From the NCBI GenBank assembly GCA_905132765.1, contig CAJHQP010002789.1, forward strand, positions 1 through 64,000: 64,000 nucleotides of DNA, in the 5' to 3' direction. Position numbers and translations under genes: made by a program. The stretch is from Moricandia arvensis. Taxonomy: Eukaryota > Streptophyta > Magnoliopsida > Brassicales > Brassicaceae. The notes under the pieces are model-generated. The model did not search any database. It saw nothing but the letters and a program-made list of their open reading frames with translations, and had not been told where the DNA came from. Below, one piece after another: positions 12,809 to 23,959 of this stretch; positions within the stretch are counted from its first letter, which is position 1, and every line of letters begins with the position of its first letter.

Positions 12809-15746
12809 AAGATTATTTAGGAAAATAGGATTTAAATTCATGTTAATACCATAATACCCTTTAATTAATTAATTAATTAATCCGAGTTATTAATAATTAT
12901 TTTCGTAATTGATTTTATTTTCTATTTGAAAAGAAAAAAGGAAAAAAAAATAACAAAACATAAAAGAAAAAACAAGTGAGGTAAAACTTAAATTTTAGCC
13001 TAAATTTTCCAGTTTGATCGTCTTCTCCCCCTAAAGCTTCTTAACCCATCAATGGCTATTTGGAGTTTTGGAGAATCCTTGCTTTTTCATCGGTGTTCTT
13101 CCACTTTCTTTTGTCTCTAATCTCTTTTTCATCTTCCTCCTCTTTGTTTCAGACACAAATCAACGAAATCTATTTGTTCTTCCTTTACGAGTTTGTCAGA
13201 CGGTTCCTTCACACTGGGTATCATCAGTTTCATCAAAAACCAATGTTCCTTTACAATCAGTATGCAATTAATTCTCTAGATTCTTAGAACCCTAGATTTT
13301 TTTGAGAAACAAATTGTTATCTCTTTTCAACTAAAATTAGTTATATGGGTCGATACTAGAGCATAATGTGATCAGTATTTGGGATTCTTTATTATCCAAC
13401 CTTTGTTTCACGTTTTATGTCTAGATTATTGAAAGGTCTCTTGTGTTGCTGCATGTTCATAAGTTATGAACCATTATTTTTTTCATTTATATAATATTGT
13501 ATTTAGACTTTGATATGGTTGGGTTTATGTGTTTGACTTGTCATATCCGGTGAATGATGAATTAGTCTCTCCCTCGTTGGTGAAGTGGGCAATTTCTCAC
13601 CCAAAGCAAACATTCTTGCAGCCACAATTGTTGCAATTGATGCCACAGCAGTGCAAATGGATACTACAATTGCTTTACCGTGTTTTAGTCCCCGAGTCTG
13701 ATAAAATAAAGGGGAAAAAGACAAAGATTAGAACCAAGATGATCGAATATACTACATGAAGATAATCTGTTATATTATACATGACGGTACCACTCATATG
13801 CAAATGAAGACTATTAGCAAGGAGAAAGGGACTAGAACTGAAAAAGTACCTGGTAGAAAATCATGTTACTAATGGAGATGCACATGGGAATGAACGTTGC
13901 AGAAAACCCCTGCTCCACAAATACAAAACCCATCTTTGATACTACATGTGCCATCTTGTGATTAAATCAGTTATAAACTGTTATGAACGGTAACTGCAAA
14001 CAAGATGGCAACAACAAGAGCCAGCCACAGCAACTGGAAGACAGATATCAAAGATGCTTTTTGCTCCTCCACTAGCACCAATTCCTACAGCAAAATCCTC
14101 AAAATTATAAATAAAATGAATTTTCTCTACGGTCATATATTTTCTCAAATGTTACCTATGGTTCCTATGCGAACCACGGTTCCACTCAAAAATATTCATG
14201 ACTTTCTTAAGATAAAAAGTGCGAAAAACAGAAAGAATGGCAAGTCCACATCTTGAGACTGGCTGAACAACAAACACCTAAATATCTTCTGATGTACCAA
14301 GAACTAATCATCATAAGGAACACATTGACCTAATCTTTAGTTTACAATTGGGAAATCCTTCGACGACAAAATAAACATATCCAAATGCAGACTCAGATCA
14401 AAACAGACAAAGTAAGCTAAGTGATAAACTAATCTCCCACTATCGAAAGGTAAAGTATATTAACTCAGAATCGAAAACCTCGAGATCATATTAACCACAA
14501 CAAATATTCATTTTTGTAACATAACTTTTGCTTCTCAGAAAAGGTAAACCTGAAATACGGGTCAAGGTTACTAATAGTCTGTGTCCTAGTGTTTAATTTG
14601 CTTGGGAAGTTGTCCATGGTGGCGGGTTCAAACGACAATTCTGCACTTTTTAACTTTTGCTCGAATTTTAATTAATTCAAATATCGTGAGAAGATATTGT
14701 AAGAGATTTAGCGTAGATTTCATGTAGATTTAGAGTAGATTTCTTACAGATTTACAAAATATATTAACCAAAATATGAAAATTTCCATATTTTTTTCTGA
14801 TTTGGCTATAAGATGTATGCTACGTTGCGTAAAATACGGTATAGTGAGTGGAAAATCTATTTTTCCCTAGGCATAGCATAAGGTAAAAGATAGAACAAGT
14901 TACGACACACAAACTAGATAAGTTAAATCTAGAAATGTTTCTATAAGTTGTAATAAAAATTCAAGTAGACTAACGACATCTTGCCAGAATATAAAGAAAC
15001 AAATTATAGCTAAGATAGAATATATAAGAAAGTTTTGTTTGCGTTTTATAACAATGATAGATCTTTGTACAATACTTAGTATCTGATTTCTAGCCTAAAT
15101 AGATGGCTAGAATGAGTATTCTATCATCAGCTAGAACATAAAATAAAATATGATTCCACTATATTTTTTAAAAAAAAATAAACATATAAATAGTTATACT
15201 TATGTTTCCGATAGTTTTCATATTTTTTCCATTTTTTAAATTTATTTTATTATTTTTTTCATTACAAAAGGGTAAAACATGTCCAAAATGACCAAAATGA
15301 TTTAAAGTTCTAAAAAGACAAATAAAAGTTCAAAGTGTCTCATTTTTCCAGTTCTCCCAAAAATATTCATACATACACAATTTCATCTTTCCGTAAAATT
15401 TAGTATCATTTAAACCTATATTCACCGGATTATTACAAAAGGATTGTATATACAACTATGCATAGCATCAATTTTCTTATATCATAAATTATGCATAATG
15501 TTGTGCTAACGTATAACCAAACTAATATCTTTATATATTTAAATTCACACCAAAGTTTTATCTATTAAAACTTGTATATAGTAAACGTCAGCATGGTTTA
15601 GTTTAGCTCGTAAAGAGTTCATTAGTAGTTGTTACATCAACTAAAGTTTATATGACTTATTTTTTTATCGAAAAAGATGTTCAGTAAAAATGAAACAAAA
15701 TGCGCAATTTATTTCATGGAATTTCATATTAATTTATTTGGGAGGT
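12809..15746. other. spacer with no confident gene
   Basis: A TTAA microsatellite lies near 12861-12880. From 13020 to 13760 the base composition is less AT-rich and short frames appear (for example SYPVNDELVSPSLVKWAI near 13540, and MENPCFFIGVLPLSFVSNLF near 13068), but they match no family I know and are not joined by clear splice sites. A broken host gene or an old transposon fragment are both possible. From about 14260 to 15746 I see nothing but AT-rich DNA. Confidence 0.4.
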
Positions 15747-15755
15747 TATAATTTG
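15747..15755. repeat. MULE-1 target-site duplication, left (TATAATTTG)
   Basis: Nine bases, repeated exactly at 25030-25038. A 9-bp duplication is the hallmark of Mutator-like transposition. Confidence 0.88.
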
Positions 15756-15785
15756 GGGTTTTTTGCAAAAGTAACTCAAAACTTG

Positions 15786-15821
15786 GAGTCAAACAGAAAA
15801 CTAACCTTTTCTGTTTGACTC
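15786..15821. repeat. 15-bp stem-loop near the left end of MULE-1
   Basis: GAGTCAAACAGAAAA at 15786-15800 is exactly complementary to TTTTCTGTTTGACTC at 15807-15821, with a 6-base loop. It overlaps the inner part of the terminal repeat, so it may be a transposase-recognition structure or chance duplication of the end. Confidence 0.6.
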
Positions 15822-15961
15822 ATTTTTTTTTTGAGATTTTCACCCCACACCTGCATTTTATCTACGAAAATGCCATTAACTTTTTTTTTTGGTTTTTCGA
15901 AAATGGCTTCTTTACTGTCTCAACCTCATCATCTTCAAGTATTTACAATATTGCCACTACC

Positions 15962-16046
15962 ATGAATAGTTCAACAACCTTGTACTACCTGTTTGGAGCT
16001 TTTAATGCCCTTTAATGAATAGTTCAACAACGTTGTACTACCTGTT
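15962..16046. repeat. direct repeat in the MULE-1 left flank
   Basis: The string beginning ATGAATAGTTCAACAAC and ending TTGTACTACCTGTT occurs at about 15962 and again at about 16015, with one mismatch. It lies upstream of the MURA 5' UTR and is of unknown function. Confidence 0.6.
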
Positions 16047-16259
16047 ATGAACTAAAAACAACATTTCTTTCACTTTCTCTCCATATTCATCCAAAAAACT
16101 CAAGCTTTTGATTCAAAATATTTTATGGTTGACAGAGCCATATTTCTTTCGTTTTGACTTACGGTTGCTTTCGTTTGAGGTTCTGGGTGGTTGGAGAAGA
16201 CCTGTGTGCAAACGAAGTCATCTCACCTAGTTTAAGGTACGAATTTGAATTTTTTTCAA

Positions 16260-17110
16260 GATCTGTTCGCGTAGAAGACTTACTCGTAAGTCATCTGTAT
16301 GTAGAAGACTTACTGATAAGTCTTCTGGTCAAAACGAAAGACTTAATCTAAGTCGTCCGGCTTTGTTTGTTAAAAAAAAAACTCCAGACGACTTATATAT
16401 AAGTTGTCTACGAAAAAGGGCTAGTTTTGCATTTGACCGAATCGTGTCAGATCTTTGACTATTGCTGGACGACTTATAATTCAGTCGTCTCTGAGAAAGT
16501 TAAAATTTCAATATTTTATTCAAACTAGACGACTTAAACGTAAGTCGTCCTAGGTTAGTTTTGTAATTGAAAAATAAAACTTGAAATTTAACTTTCTCCA
16601 GACGACTTAATTGAAAGTCGTCCAGCCAGAAGACTTAATTTAAAGTCGTCCGGGAAAGCAAAGTCGTCCAGAAATTTTCCCAAGTTTTCTGGTCAAACCT
16701 TGCTTCACCCGGACGACCTTAAATTAAGTCGTCTGGCTGGACGACTTTCAATTAAGTCGTCTGGAGAAAGTTAAATTTCAAGTTTTATTTTTCAATTACA
16801 AAACTAACCTAGGACGACTTACGTTTAAGTCGTCTAGTTTGAATAAAATATTGAAATTTTAACTTTCTCAGAGACGACTGAATTATAAGTCGTCCAGCAA
16901 TAGTCAAAGATCTGACACGATTCGGTCAAATGCAAAACTAGCCCTTTTTCGTAGACAACTTATATATAAGTCGTCTGGAGTTTTTTTTTAACAAACAAAG
17001 CCGGACGACTTAGAATTAAGTCGTCCCATTTAATTTTCAATTGCAAAAGTGACCTCTTTAGACGACTTACCTTTAAGTCTTCTGGACGACTTACTTCTAT
17101 GTCGTCTGCG
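16260..17110. repeat. TAAGTCGTC motif cluster A (MULE-1)
   Basis: Many copies of GACGACTTA and its complement TAAGTCGTC, usually as facing pairs separated by a few A/T bases, often flanked by CCAG/CTGG. Some are degenerate (AAGACTTAC, GTCTTCTGG). Confidence 0.85.
16340..17022. repeat. long inverted repeat, two ~320-bp arms, upstream of MURA-1
   Basis: The left arm (about 16340-16660) is mirrored by the right arm (about 16701-17022) around a ~40-bp loop. Matching landmarks on both sides include the GGCTTTGTTTGTTAAAA block, the block with ACCGAATCGTGTCAGATC, and the AATTGAAAAATAAAACTTGA block. Differences are few by eye. A transcript across it could fold into a near-perfect hairpin of some 320 base pairs. 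Confidence 0.88.
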
Positions 17111-17177
17111 GCAATGTTTAGTGAACTTCTTCATTTTCTCTATGTTTACTAATGTGTTTTATTTTGAATATTTGCAG

Positions 17178-19568
17178 ATGATTCGTCAGTTACATGCAGT
17201 GTATGGAGAATGGTTGTTGAAAGATTGCCGTTGGGATTTTGTGGTTGATGATCTCAAAGGAGCAAGATTGTTTTTATTGAATGAAGATTCAACACATGCT
17301 GAACTTGTTGCAATGGCTCAAGAAGATTATAACCTGGACATGAGAACAGTGACTGTGGAGATTAGCTACTCATTACCAGCAGAAATGATGATGGCTCCAG
17401 GCAGTCCTCCCATTCATGTTACAAGTGATAGACAAGTTCGAAACTTGCTCGAGATACTCAAAACGCATAGAGTATGTCTTTGTGTATCAAGCCGCAGCAA
17501 GGTGGAAACGGTTTCAGAGAAAAGGGAAGAAGCTGGTGAATGGTTTGAAGATGTTGGTGATAATGATGAAGCTGGTGAATGGGAAGAAGATGTTGGTGAT
17601 AATGATGAAGCTGATGAATGTTTTGAAGATGTTGGTGATAATGAGTTTGTTGAAGATGAAAATCAAGATGGGGAGGAGGAAAATGGGGAGGAGGATGCTG
17701 ATAACTCTATTGTTGGTGAAACGGATCAGAATGGTGGGGATTACAGTCTTTATGGAAAGGTTCAAGATGAGGACGAGGAAGATGATGATAATATTTGTTT
17801 TGAAGAAATCGAAAAGACATATGGTAAGACAAATGCTATTGAAGGAGGAAAATCGGATGGTACCAGTATCTATGTCAACCAGAGTTTTGTTAGCAAGGAT
17901 GCACTGCTTTCAGAGCTGCGGTTGGCAGCAGTGAGGGGTAGGTTTTCTTTCAGAATATACAAATCAACGAAAACTCTCCTTGTGGCAACATGTCGGGTTA
18001 GCGGTTGTGGATGGAAGATCAGAGCGAGTGTGAAACATGGGACAAACACGTTTTGGGTAACAAAGTATGTGGAAAAACATTTATGCTCAGTGGGAGACCG
18101 AATCGCTCAGCGGAGACACTGTACTCCGAAGTATGTTGGTAGTCTTTTCATTGATCGTGTTGGAATCATTGATGGGATAACTCCGCAGCATATCACTGAT
18201 GCAATGAGGAACATGTTTGGCATGGCGCTTGATTACACCACTTCATACAGAGCACTGTTATATGCACAAACATTGGTGAGAGGATCAGCAGAAGAAGGGT
18301 ATTCGCGTCTGCCATCATATCTCGAGCAAATCTCCATTGCAAATCCTGATTCTATCACGGCTATAGAACTTGATTCTATGAAAAGATTTAAGTATCTATT
18401 TCTCTCTTTTGGAGCTTCTATCAAAGGTTTTAAGTATCAGAGAAGGGTCATTGTGGTGGATGGAACTCACCTAAGTGGAAAGTATGGAGGTGTTATGTTA
18501 GTTGCAGCCGCACAAGATGGGAATTTTCAGATATTCCCATTGGCTTTTGGGATCGTGGATGCTGAAGATGATCCTTCTTGGGAATGGTTTTTCACAAAAT
18601 TGGCTAGTTGTATATCTCATGACAAGCCTCTGGTGATAGTCTCCGACCGGCACGCGGCCATTAAAAGTGCGTGTGATAAGGTGTTTCCTTGGGCAACCCG
18701 AGGAATATGTTATTATCACCTTCAAGATAACATTGTCAAAAAGTTTAAAGGGAAACATCTCTTGTACTTGGTGAAAGGGGCTGCTTATGCTCACACGGTT
18801 TACGATTTTGACCGGTACATGGCTGAGATACGGAGTGCAAACCCGGAACTTGCAACGTATTTGGAGAATGCCGACGCCAGCCTATGGTCAAGGGTTTATT
18901 GTAAGGGGAACATGTACAACATAAAAACAAGCAACATCGCTGAATCTATTAATTCCGCACTGAAGCGAGCAAGAGGATTTCCGATTCCGTTCCTGCTGGA
19001 GTTCATAAGGGAGAAGTTAGGAAAATGGTATTGGAAAAGGAGACAAGATGCTTTGAGTCTCACAACTCAACATAGCCGGGGTGTTGAATACTTGCTTGCT
19101 GTTCGAACAGAGATAGCGGATACGATGACGGTCCAACCAATTGATGGATGGCGATTCTTTGTGAAAGGTGGCAAAATGGACTGTGTGGTTGATTTGGAAC
19201 ATGCAAAGTGTGATTGTGGTGTCTATGCAGTGGAGAAAATACCTTGCTCTCATGCTATAGCTGCTGGAACACATGTTGGTTTGCATATCTCCACACTTGT
19301 ATGTCCAGTGTACTCAAAGAATTATTTGTATGCAGGATACTCAGAGAATATATATCCTATCGTGTCACAACATATTGAGGAACGAGAATGCTTTCCTCCA
19401 GACGTAAAGCGTGGTCCGGGGAGACAGAAGAAATCAAGATGGCAATCTTGGTTGGAGCTATCTAGGATGAGAGGACACAAACCCAGGAAGAAACACAGGG
19501 CTTATAGATGCTCAAACTGCAAGGAAACTGGCCATACGAAACAAAAATGTACACAACCAGTTGACTAG
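17178..19568 (+). CDS. mudrA-like: MURA transposase of MULE-1
   Basis: The 796-residue product is a Mutator-type transposase, which cuts and joins the element ends in the nucleus. ATG 17178 was chosen because a TTTGCAG acceptor precedes it and homology with MURA-2 starts here (YGEWLLKDC). The order is: an N-terminal PB1-like region (~1-120); a very acidic linker with a three-fold 13-residue repeat (~118-156); a MuDR-type zinc domain with SGCGWKIRAS (~245-340); the MULE catalytic domain with VVDGTHL (D428), SDRHAAI (D490), GICYYHL and IAESINSAL (E589, the likely third acidic residue); a SWIM zinc finger CDC-x9-CSH (C678-H692); and a C-terminal knuckle CSNCKETGHTKQKC. No stop or frameshift is seen. 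The third catalytic residue is assigned by analogy with MURA-2, which has the same spacing. Confidence 0.93.
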   Translation: MIRQLHAVYGEWLLKDCRWDFVVDDLKGARLFLLNEDSTHAELVAMAQEDYNLDMRTVTVEISYSLPAEMMMAPGSPPIHVTSDRQVRNLLEILKTHRVCLCVSSRSKVETVSEKREEAGEWFEDVGDNDEAGEWEEDVGDNDEADECFEDVGDNEFVEDENQDGEEENGEEDADNSIVGETDQNGGDYSLYGKVQDEDEEDDDNICFEEIEKTYGKTNAIEGGKSDGTSIYVNQSFVSKDALLSELRLAAVRGRFSFRIYKSTKTLLVATCRVSGCGWKIRASVKHGTNTFWVTKYVEKHLCSVGDRIAQRRHCTPKYVGSLFIDRVGIIDGITPQHITDAMRNMFGMALDYTTSYRALLYAQTLVRGSAEEGYSRLPSYLEQISIANPDSITAIELDSMKRFKYLFLSFGASIKGFKYQRRVIVVDGTHLSGKYGGVMLVAAAQDGNFQIFPLAFGIVDAEDDPSWEWFFTKLASCISHDKPLVIVSDRHAAIKSACDKVFPWATRGICYYHLQDNIVKKFKGKHLLYLVKGAAYAHTVYDFDRYMAEIRSANPELATYLENADASLWSRVYCKGNMYNIKTSNIAESINSALKRARGFPIPFLLEFIREKLGKWYWKRRQDALSLTTQHSRGVEYLLAVRTEIADTMTVQPIDGWRFFVKGGKMDCVVDLEHAKCDCGVYAVEKIPCSHAIAAGTHVGLHISTLVCPVYSKNYLYAGYSENIYPIVSQHIEERECFPPDVKRGPGRQKKSRWQSWLELSRMRGHKPRKKHRAYRCSNCKETGHTKQKCTQPVD
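17529..17645 (+). repeat. 39-bp in-frame tandem repeat in MURA-1
   Basis: Three copies of a 39-base unit encode variants of EAGEWFEDVGDND. Being a multiple of three, it lengthens the acidic linker without breaking the frame. Confidence 0.85.
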
Positions 19569-20050
19569 TCGTCCAAACGACCTTCTACTAAGTCGTCCAG
19601 TGTATTTTATTTTTAGACGACCTTCTACTAAGTCGTCCAGTGTATTTTATTTTTAGACGACCTTCTACTAAGTCGTCCAGTGTATGACATTTTTAGACTA
19701 CCTCTACTATCCCTTTCAAGTGTATTTTATTTTTAGACGACTTCTACTAGTCGTCCAGTGTATTTTATAATTTAGACGACCTTCTACTAAAGTCGTCCAG
19801 TGGTAAAGACCTTCCAGACTACCTTCTACTATCCTTCAAGTGTATTTTATTTTTAGACGACTTCTACTAAGTCGTCCAGTGTATTTTATAAAACTTTAGA
19901 CGACCTTAACTGAAAGTCGTCCATCTGGAAAGACATTCCAGACGACTTAATTATAAGTCGTCCAGCTGGAAAACCTTCCAGACGACTTAACTGTAAAGTC
20001 GTCCAGCTGGAAAACCTTCCAGACGACTTAACTGTAAGTCGTCCAGCTAA
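19565..20050. repeat. TAAGTCGTC motif cluster B with a 40-bp tandem array
   Basis: From 19581 a 40-base unit (CCTTCTACTAAGTCGTCCAG, then TGTATTTTATTTTTAGACGA) repeats about eight times to about 19900, later copies degenerate. Facing GACGACTTA/TAAGTCGTC pairs follow to about 20045. It fills the gap between the convergent genes and may include both 3' ends. Confidence 0.85.
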
Positions 20051-20262
20051 AAAACTTATGTTGCTTTTCATGTATACTAAGACGTATGTTGCTTTTGGTG
20101 TGTACTAAAACGAGTACTAAAACTTATGTTGCTTTTGGTGTGTACTAAAACTTATGTGATTTTTGTTTGTCTTTTGTTGTATTTCTTTTGAGCCTAGAAT
20201 AAATACAAATCGTTACAAAATCAAGTTCAAATACAAAGACAAGTTCAAAAACAAATACAAAT
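20051..20262. other. 3' spacer between the MULE-1 genes
   Basis: A short direct repeat of ACTTATGTTGCTTTTGGTGT lies at 20055-20155. Then AT-rich DNA runs to the ULP1 stop. Probable 3' UTR and polyadenylation region of one or both genes. Confidence 0.4.
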
Positions 20263-23200
20263 CTAATCATACATGCCCACGAACTTATCACCATCCTGGT
20301 TTTCTTTCAAATGCTGATCACGAAGCTCCGTAAATAAATCCACCGCCATCTTATCCCTCATATTCTTCGCGTTGGACCTAGCAAAGTCTCTTTCGTTAAA
20401 GGGGACCCCAAGAGCATGACATTCAATGTACTTTAGAGCGTACACGCCACAATCACCATTGTTGGCCGTGGGTACATTAACCTGTCTCTCATATGTGTAT
20501 GGCTCCAACCCGTATGTGACCCGTATTTCGTCGGTGGCAGCGCACTCAACAAGCAGATAAGGGACCATCTCGAGAAAAGGCTGCATTACCTCATCCCATG
20601 CTTCTGCTGCCGTAGCTGAAGGTATGCTGTCCCAGACGACTATGTGCCTCTTAGGGATCGATATCCAAATAGCAACCCAATGAGTGTTGTTCAAGTTCAC
20701 TGGCGCATAGATATCATCAATGTCCTCCCCCCACACCTTTTTTGATTGGCAAAATGATGGTACTGATCCGTCATAATAATTCCACGCCCCACCAGGTAGC
20801 ATTCTTCCTAAACCTCTGTGATCGGGTTCCGATAATTTGAATCTCGGATAGTGGTCTCTCCAAGTCTGGGAAAAGTTGTGATCCAGGAAGCACATTCGCT
20901 CGCTCCTGAAAGCTTGTGGGTTCTCCTGATACCTCTGCCTCAGCAAATTAATCCAAGCATCTATATGCTGCATATAAAATAATACAAGTTAGAAGATACC
21001 AGACGACTTATATTTACCAGACGACTTAAATATAAGTCGTCTGGAAAGTCGTCTACAAAGTCGTCCAAGTAGACGACTTACTGATAAGTCGTCTACTTGG
21101 ACGACTTTGTAGACGACTTTCCAGACGACCTATATTTAAGTCCAGACGACAAAGATACAAGATAAGCAGAAGACTTACGCAGTCTTCCAGCCATGCTTTG
21201 GCTGTCCGGAGGATGTGATACCACCAAGTTGGTGATGTACGTGGTTTGTCTTCCTTCTTAGTGAAATAATGACTGCAAACAAAAAAGCAATCAGTTTTGG
21301 TAGACTAAATCAAGCTATTATGGGTAAAGCAATCACTTACGGATCAGTTTTCAACCAATCAGCGAGTTCCTTCAACTTAGGTCTGTTTAGTGGGGGAAAT
21401 GGATTATAGGCTGCCACTTTATCTTTCTTTTTCTCTGCCGTATAAGGAGATTTCTGCGTGGGAGCAGGTTTCTTCGCTCGTTCACTCCTTGCACGCACAG
21501 AAGCATCCAACTTCTCTCTGTATCTAGCACCCGCCACCTCAAAGTCCGAAGCAGTGGGAGCTGTTTTGTCCAATACAACCAGGCTCTGTTCTGAAACTGG
21601 AACGCTTGATTGTGGAACTGGAACGCTTGGTTGTTGATCGGTGGAAGCGACGCTCGGTTGGTCTTTGGAGGAGACACCATCTGCTTTATCCTCCGGCAAG
21701 CTCTTCTTTCCCGAGTTCGCCTCATCGCGAATTTCTCTCTGCAATATAAATAGCACACTAGTTAACCCTGGACGACTTAAATATAAGTTGTCTGGACGAC
21801 TAGTTGACTATGGACGACTTAAATGTAAGTCGTCCAGACGACTTATCAGTAACTTATCAGTAAGTCTTCTGAACGAAATTAAGTCGTCTGGACAACTAGT
21901 TAACCCTGGACGACTTAAATATAAGTTGTCTGGACGACTAGTTGACCCTGGACGACTTAATTCTTGTTGGGAGAGGATTTGTTACTAACCTCGGATTCTT
22001 TGGCTTGAGGGGTAGTCTGTTTGGCTCGAGGGGTAGTCTGTTTGGCTTTGGTGACACCAACCATCTTCTCCACAGCTTCCACCCTATCGGACAACTTCCT
22101 AATCTCCTTGAGGCACTTCGTAAACCCATGTTTCATGCATTCAACTACGTCCTTGAACATATTTGCCATCTCCTCTCTGGTCATCCCACTAGCCTCTTCA
22201 CTAGCCTCTTCACTAGCCTCTTTAGGAGCCCCTTTACGAGCTTTCTTCAGAGGTCTTGGATTGTCTTCCTCCTCCTCCACCACAACCATCTCTGTGGCTT
22301 TCTTCGATGGAGTCACAACCTTAGGTTTTGTATAGACCTTAGTACCAGTGACTTCCCAGCAATCCATGGTCCACTTCCACGGTCTCCGATCATACATGAC
22401 TTTAATGATGTTCTCCGCGGGCAGGTCCTCAACCTCAGAGTCCCATTTTGGCCACATTTCACTAATGTCCTTCTCAACAAAGTTGATCACGCGGGTCTGC
22501 AGTAAATAGAAGAATCGAGTTAGATATTTGAAAAAAAGACTAAATAGACGACTTAATTATAAGTCGTCTACTAAGTCGTCCAGCTGGAAGACTTTCCAGA
22601 CGACTTAATTAAGTCGTCCGGTAAGTCGTCCAGCTGGACGACCTTCCAGACGACTTATAATAAGTCGTCTACTAAGTCGTCCAGCTGGAAGACTTTCCAG
22701 ACGACTTTAATATAAGTCGTCTGCGCAGTCTTTTGGATTGAAGTAAATACATGTTTCAAGATAGCAGCTTTCATTGATCTGCGACCTCTGCTGCCCTCGT
22801 AAGCCAGTATCGGTGGAGACGGACTGTTTGCTCTGGGAACACCAATACTAGCACCCAATTCCGGCATAGCTGTGTACACCCAGACCTGAAGAACTTGTAT
22901 AAACCCATCCACGGTGTAACAGCCAGTAATATCTTTGTTCCACAAAGAGTCCATCAGCACCTTAAACGCGACTCTCCCCCATGGATAATTCTCAAACCGT
23001 TCTAAATCCATCACTAGCCTTGCAAGACTAGATCGTGTAGCGGTTGAAAACTTTCTCCCTTCAATGAATCCAGTGAAGATGGAAAGGTACGCGAGCCGCT
23101 TGCGATCTTCCCTAGACCAATCCTCGCATCTCTTCAGTGCTGCTATTATCTGATCAGTAGTTGGCCCAGCTTCCAGATGAACTCCCAGCATCCCCCAGAA

Positions 23201-23887
23201 AGAAACCATCTCTTTGGTAACTTCACATTTTGGTCTCTCAAGGTCCTCGATGTAATCGCAGTTTAGACCAGTGAGGTTTTCAAACTCTAACAGTGAAAAC
23301 CTCAAAGGTTCTGGACCAACGAGAGACCACATCTCATACTTCTTCTTAATGTCCAGCTGGAAACTGAGCATGTAGTGAACCAGCCTTGAAGCCCAACCAA
23401 ATCCCTGCTCCTTGAACTTGATGAAAACTCCCAAACTCGACTCCTTGAGCTCTTCAAATTCGTCATCAGTAAGAGCTTCCCTAAGAGCAGTATGCAACTT
23501 GCTATTATCCGTATGATACGAAATGCTATTTTGGGCTTCTGGCTCTTCCTCTAATGTGTATAACCTACGGGGGAGTTCTGGAATATCCATCCTTTTTGTC
23601 TTCAAAATAATCAAAGACAACAATAGAGATAAGCTAAACAAGCTAAATCTAACAAGACGACTTAGTAGACGACTTATAATTAAGTCGTCTGGAAAGACTT
23701 CCAACTGGACGACTTAGTAGACGACTTATAATTAAGTCGTCTGGAAAGTCTTCCTGCTGGATGACTTATATTTAAGTCGTCTACTAAGTCGTCCAGTTGG
23801 AAGACTTTCCAGACGACTTAAATTACAAGTCTTCCAGTAGAAAAATTTAAAGCGGACCTGATTAGTCGCAGAAGGAGTACTCGTCAT
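20263..23887 (-). CDS. DUF1985-like/ULP1 (C48) protease-domain protein of MULE-1
   Basis: Six exons join in phase: 23858-23887, 22751-23599, 21990-22496, 21341-21738, 21179-21272 and 20263-20967, giving 860 residues without a stop. Residues ~30-290 resemble the plant DUF1985 region found in MULE-borne ULP genes (LRFSLLEFENLTGLNCDY, then YPWGRVAFKVLMDSLWN). A charged, Pro/Lys-rich middle follows. The C-terminus is a ULP1 cysteine-protease fold with His722 (NTHWVAIWI), Asp739 (VVWDSI) and Cys799 (NNGDCGVYALKYIEC). The Gln normally a few residues before the Cys is absent (VPTANNGDC), so activity is uncertain. Such proteins would act on SUMO-like conjugates; VANC relatives with DUF1985 counter silencing. 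The first intron has a weak donor (CAG/GTCCGC); starting at the internal MDIPELPRRL (23590) is the alternative. Four of five introns carry TAAGTCGTC arrays. Confidence 0.85.
20990..21175. repeat. TAAGTCGTC cluster C, inside ULP1 intron 5
   Basis: Facing GACGACTTA and TAAGTCGTC pairs fill most of the intron 20968-21178. They include a larger palindrome around AAGTCGTCCAAGTAGACGAC. Confidence 0.8.
21765..21965. repeat. TAAGTCGTC cluster D, inside ULP1 intron 3
   Basis: The intron 21739-21989 holds repeated CTGGACGACTTAAATATAAG-type units, partly duplicated as a block of about 125 bp. Confidence 0.8.
22545..22735. repeat. TAAGTCGTC cluster E, inside ULP1 intron 2
   Basis: Repeated GACGACTTAATTATAAGTC-type palindromes alternate with GTCGTCCAGCTGGAAGACTT between exons 3 and 2. 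Confidence 0.8.
23652..23850. repeat. TAAGTCGTC cluster F, inside ULP1 intron 1
   Basis: The intron 23600-23857 is filled with the same palindromes, including two near-identical ~55-bp units from 23660 to 23760. Confidence 0.8.
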
Positions 23888-23959
23888 TGCGGTTATAGAT
23901 CTGAAAAAATAAACGTGAAACGGTGAGAATGAGTAAATTGATAGAGACAACATTTTATG

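Larger units (their letters stand above)
16237..17177 (+). other. inferred 5' UTR intron of MURA-1
   Basis: A donor-like AAG/GTACGA at 16237 and an acceptor TTTGCAG ending at 17177, directly before the chosen ATG, would frame a 941-bp intron. It holds the long inverted repeat and many TAAGTCGTC motifs. Splicing is predicted from sequence only. The frame is open upstream of the ATG to 17049, but that part translates repeat DNA. Confidence 0.5.

Noticed and set aside
13060..13287. 75-codon frame with a hydrophobic start as a secreted peptide gene
   Set aside because: No conserved pattern, no supporting context, and an overlapping frame of equal length exists.
17049..17177. Upstream in-frame extension of MURA-1 (start at 17049)
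   Set aside because: It translates motif repeats and a TTTGCAG acceptor; homology with MURA-2 begins at the ATG at 17178.
17416..17934. 172-codon frame overlapping MURA-1
   Set aside because: It is a shadow frame of the acidic repeat region, rich in Met/Lys, with no family match.
21387..21758. 123-codon minus-strand frame
   Set aside because: It is an alternative frame of ULP1 exon 4; the exon phases select the other frame.
21942..22505. 187-codon plus-strand frame
   Set aside because: It lies opposite ULP1 exon 3, whose minus-strand frame has the domain evidence and matching splice sites.
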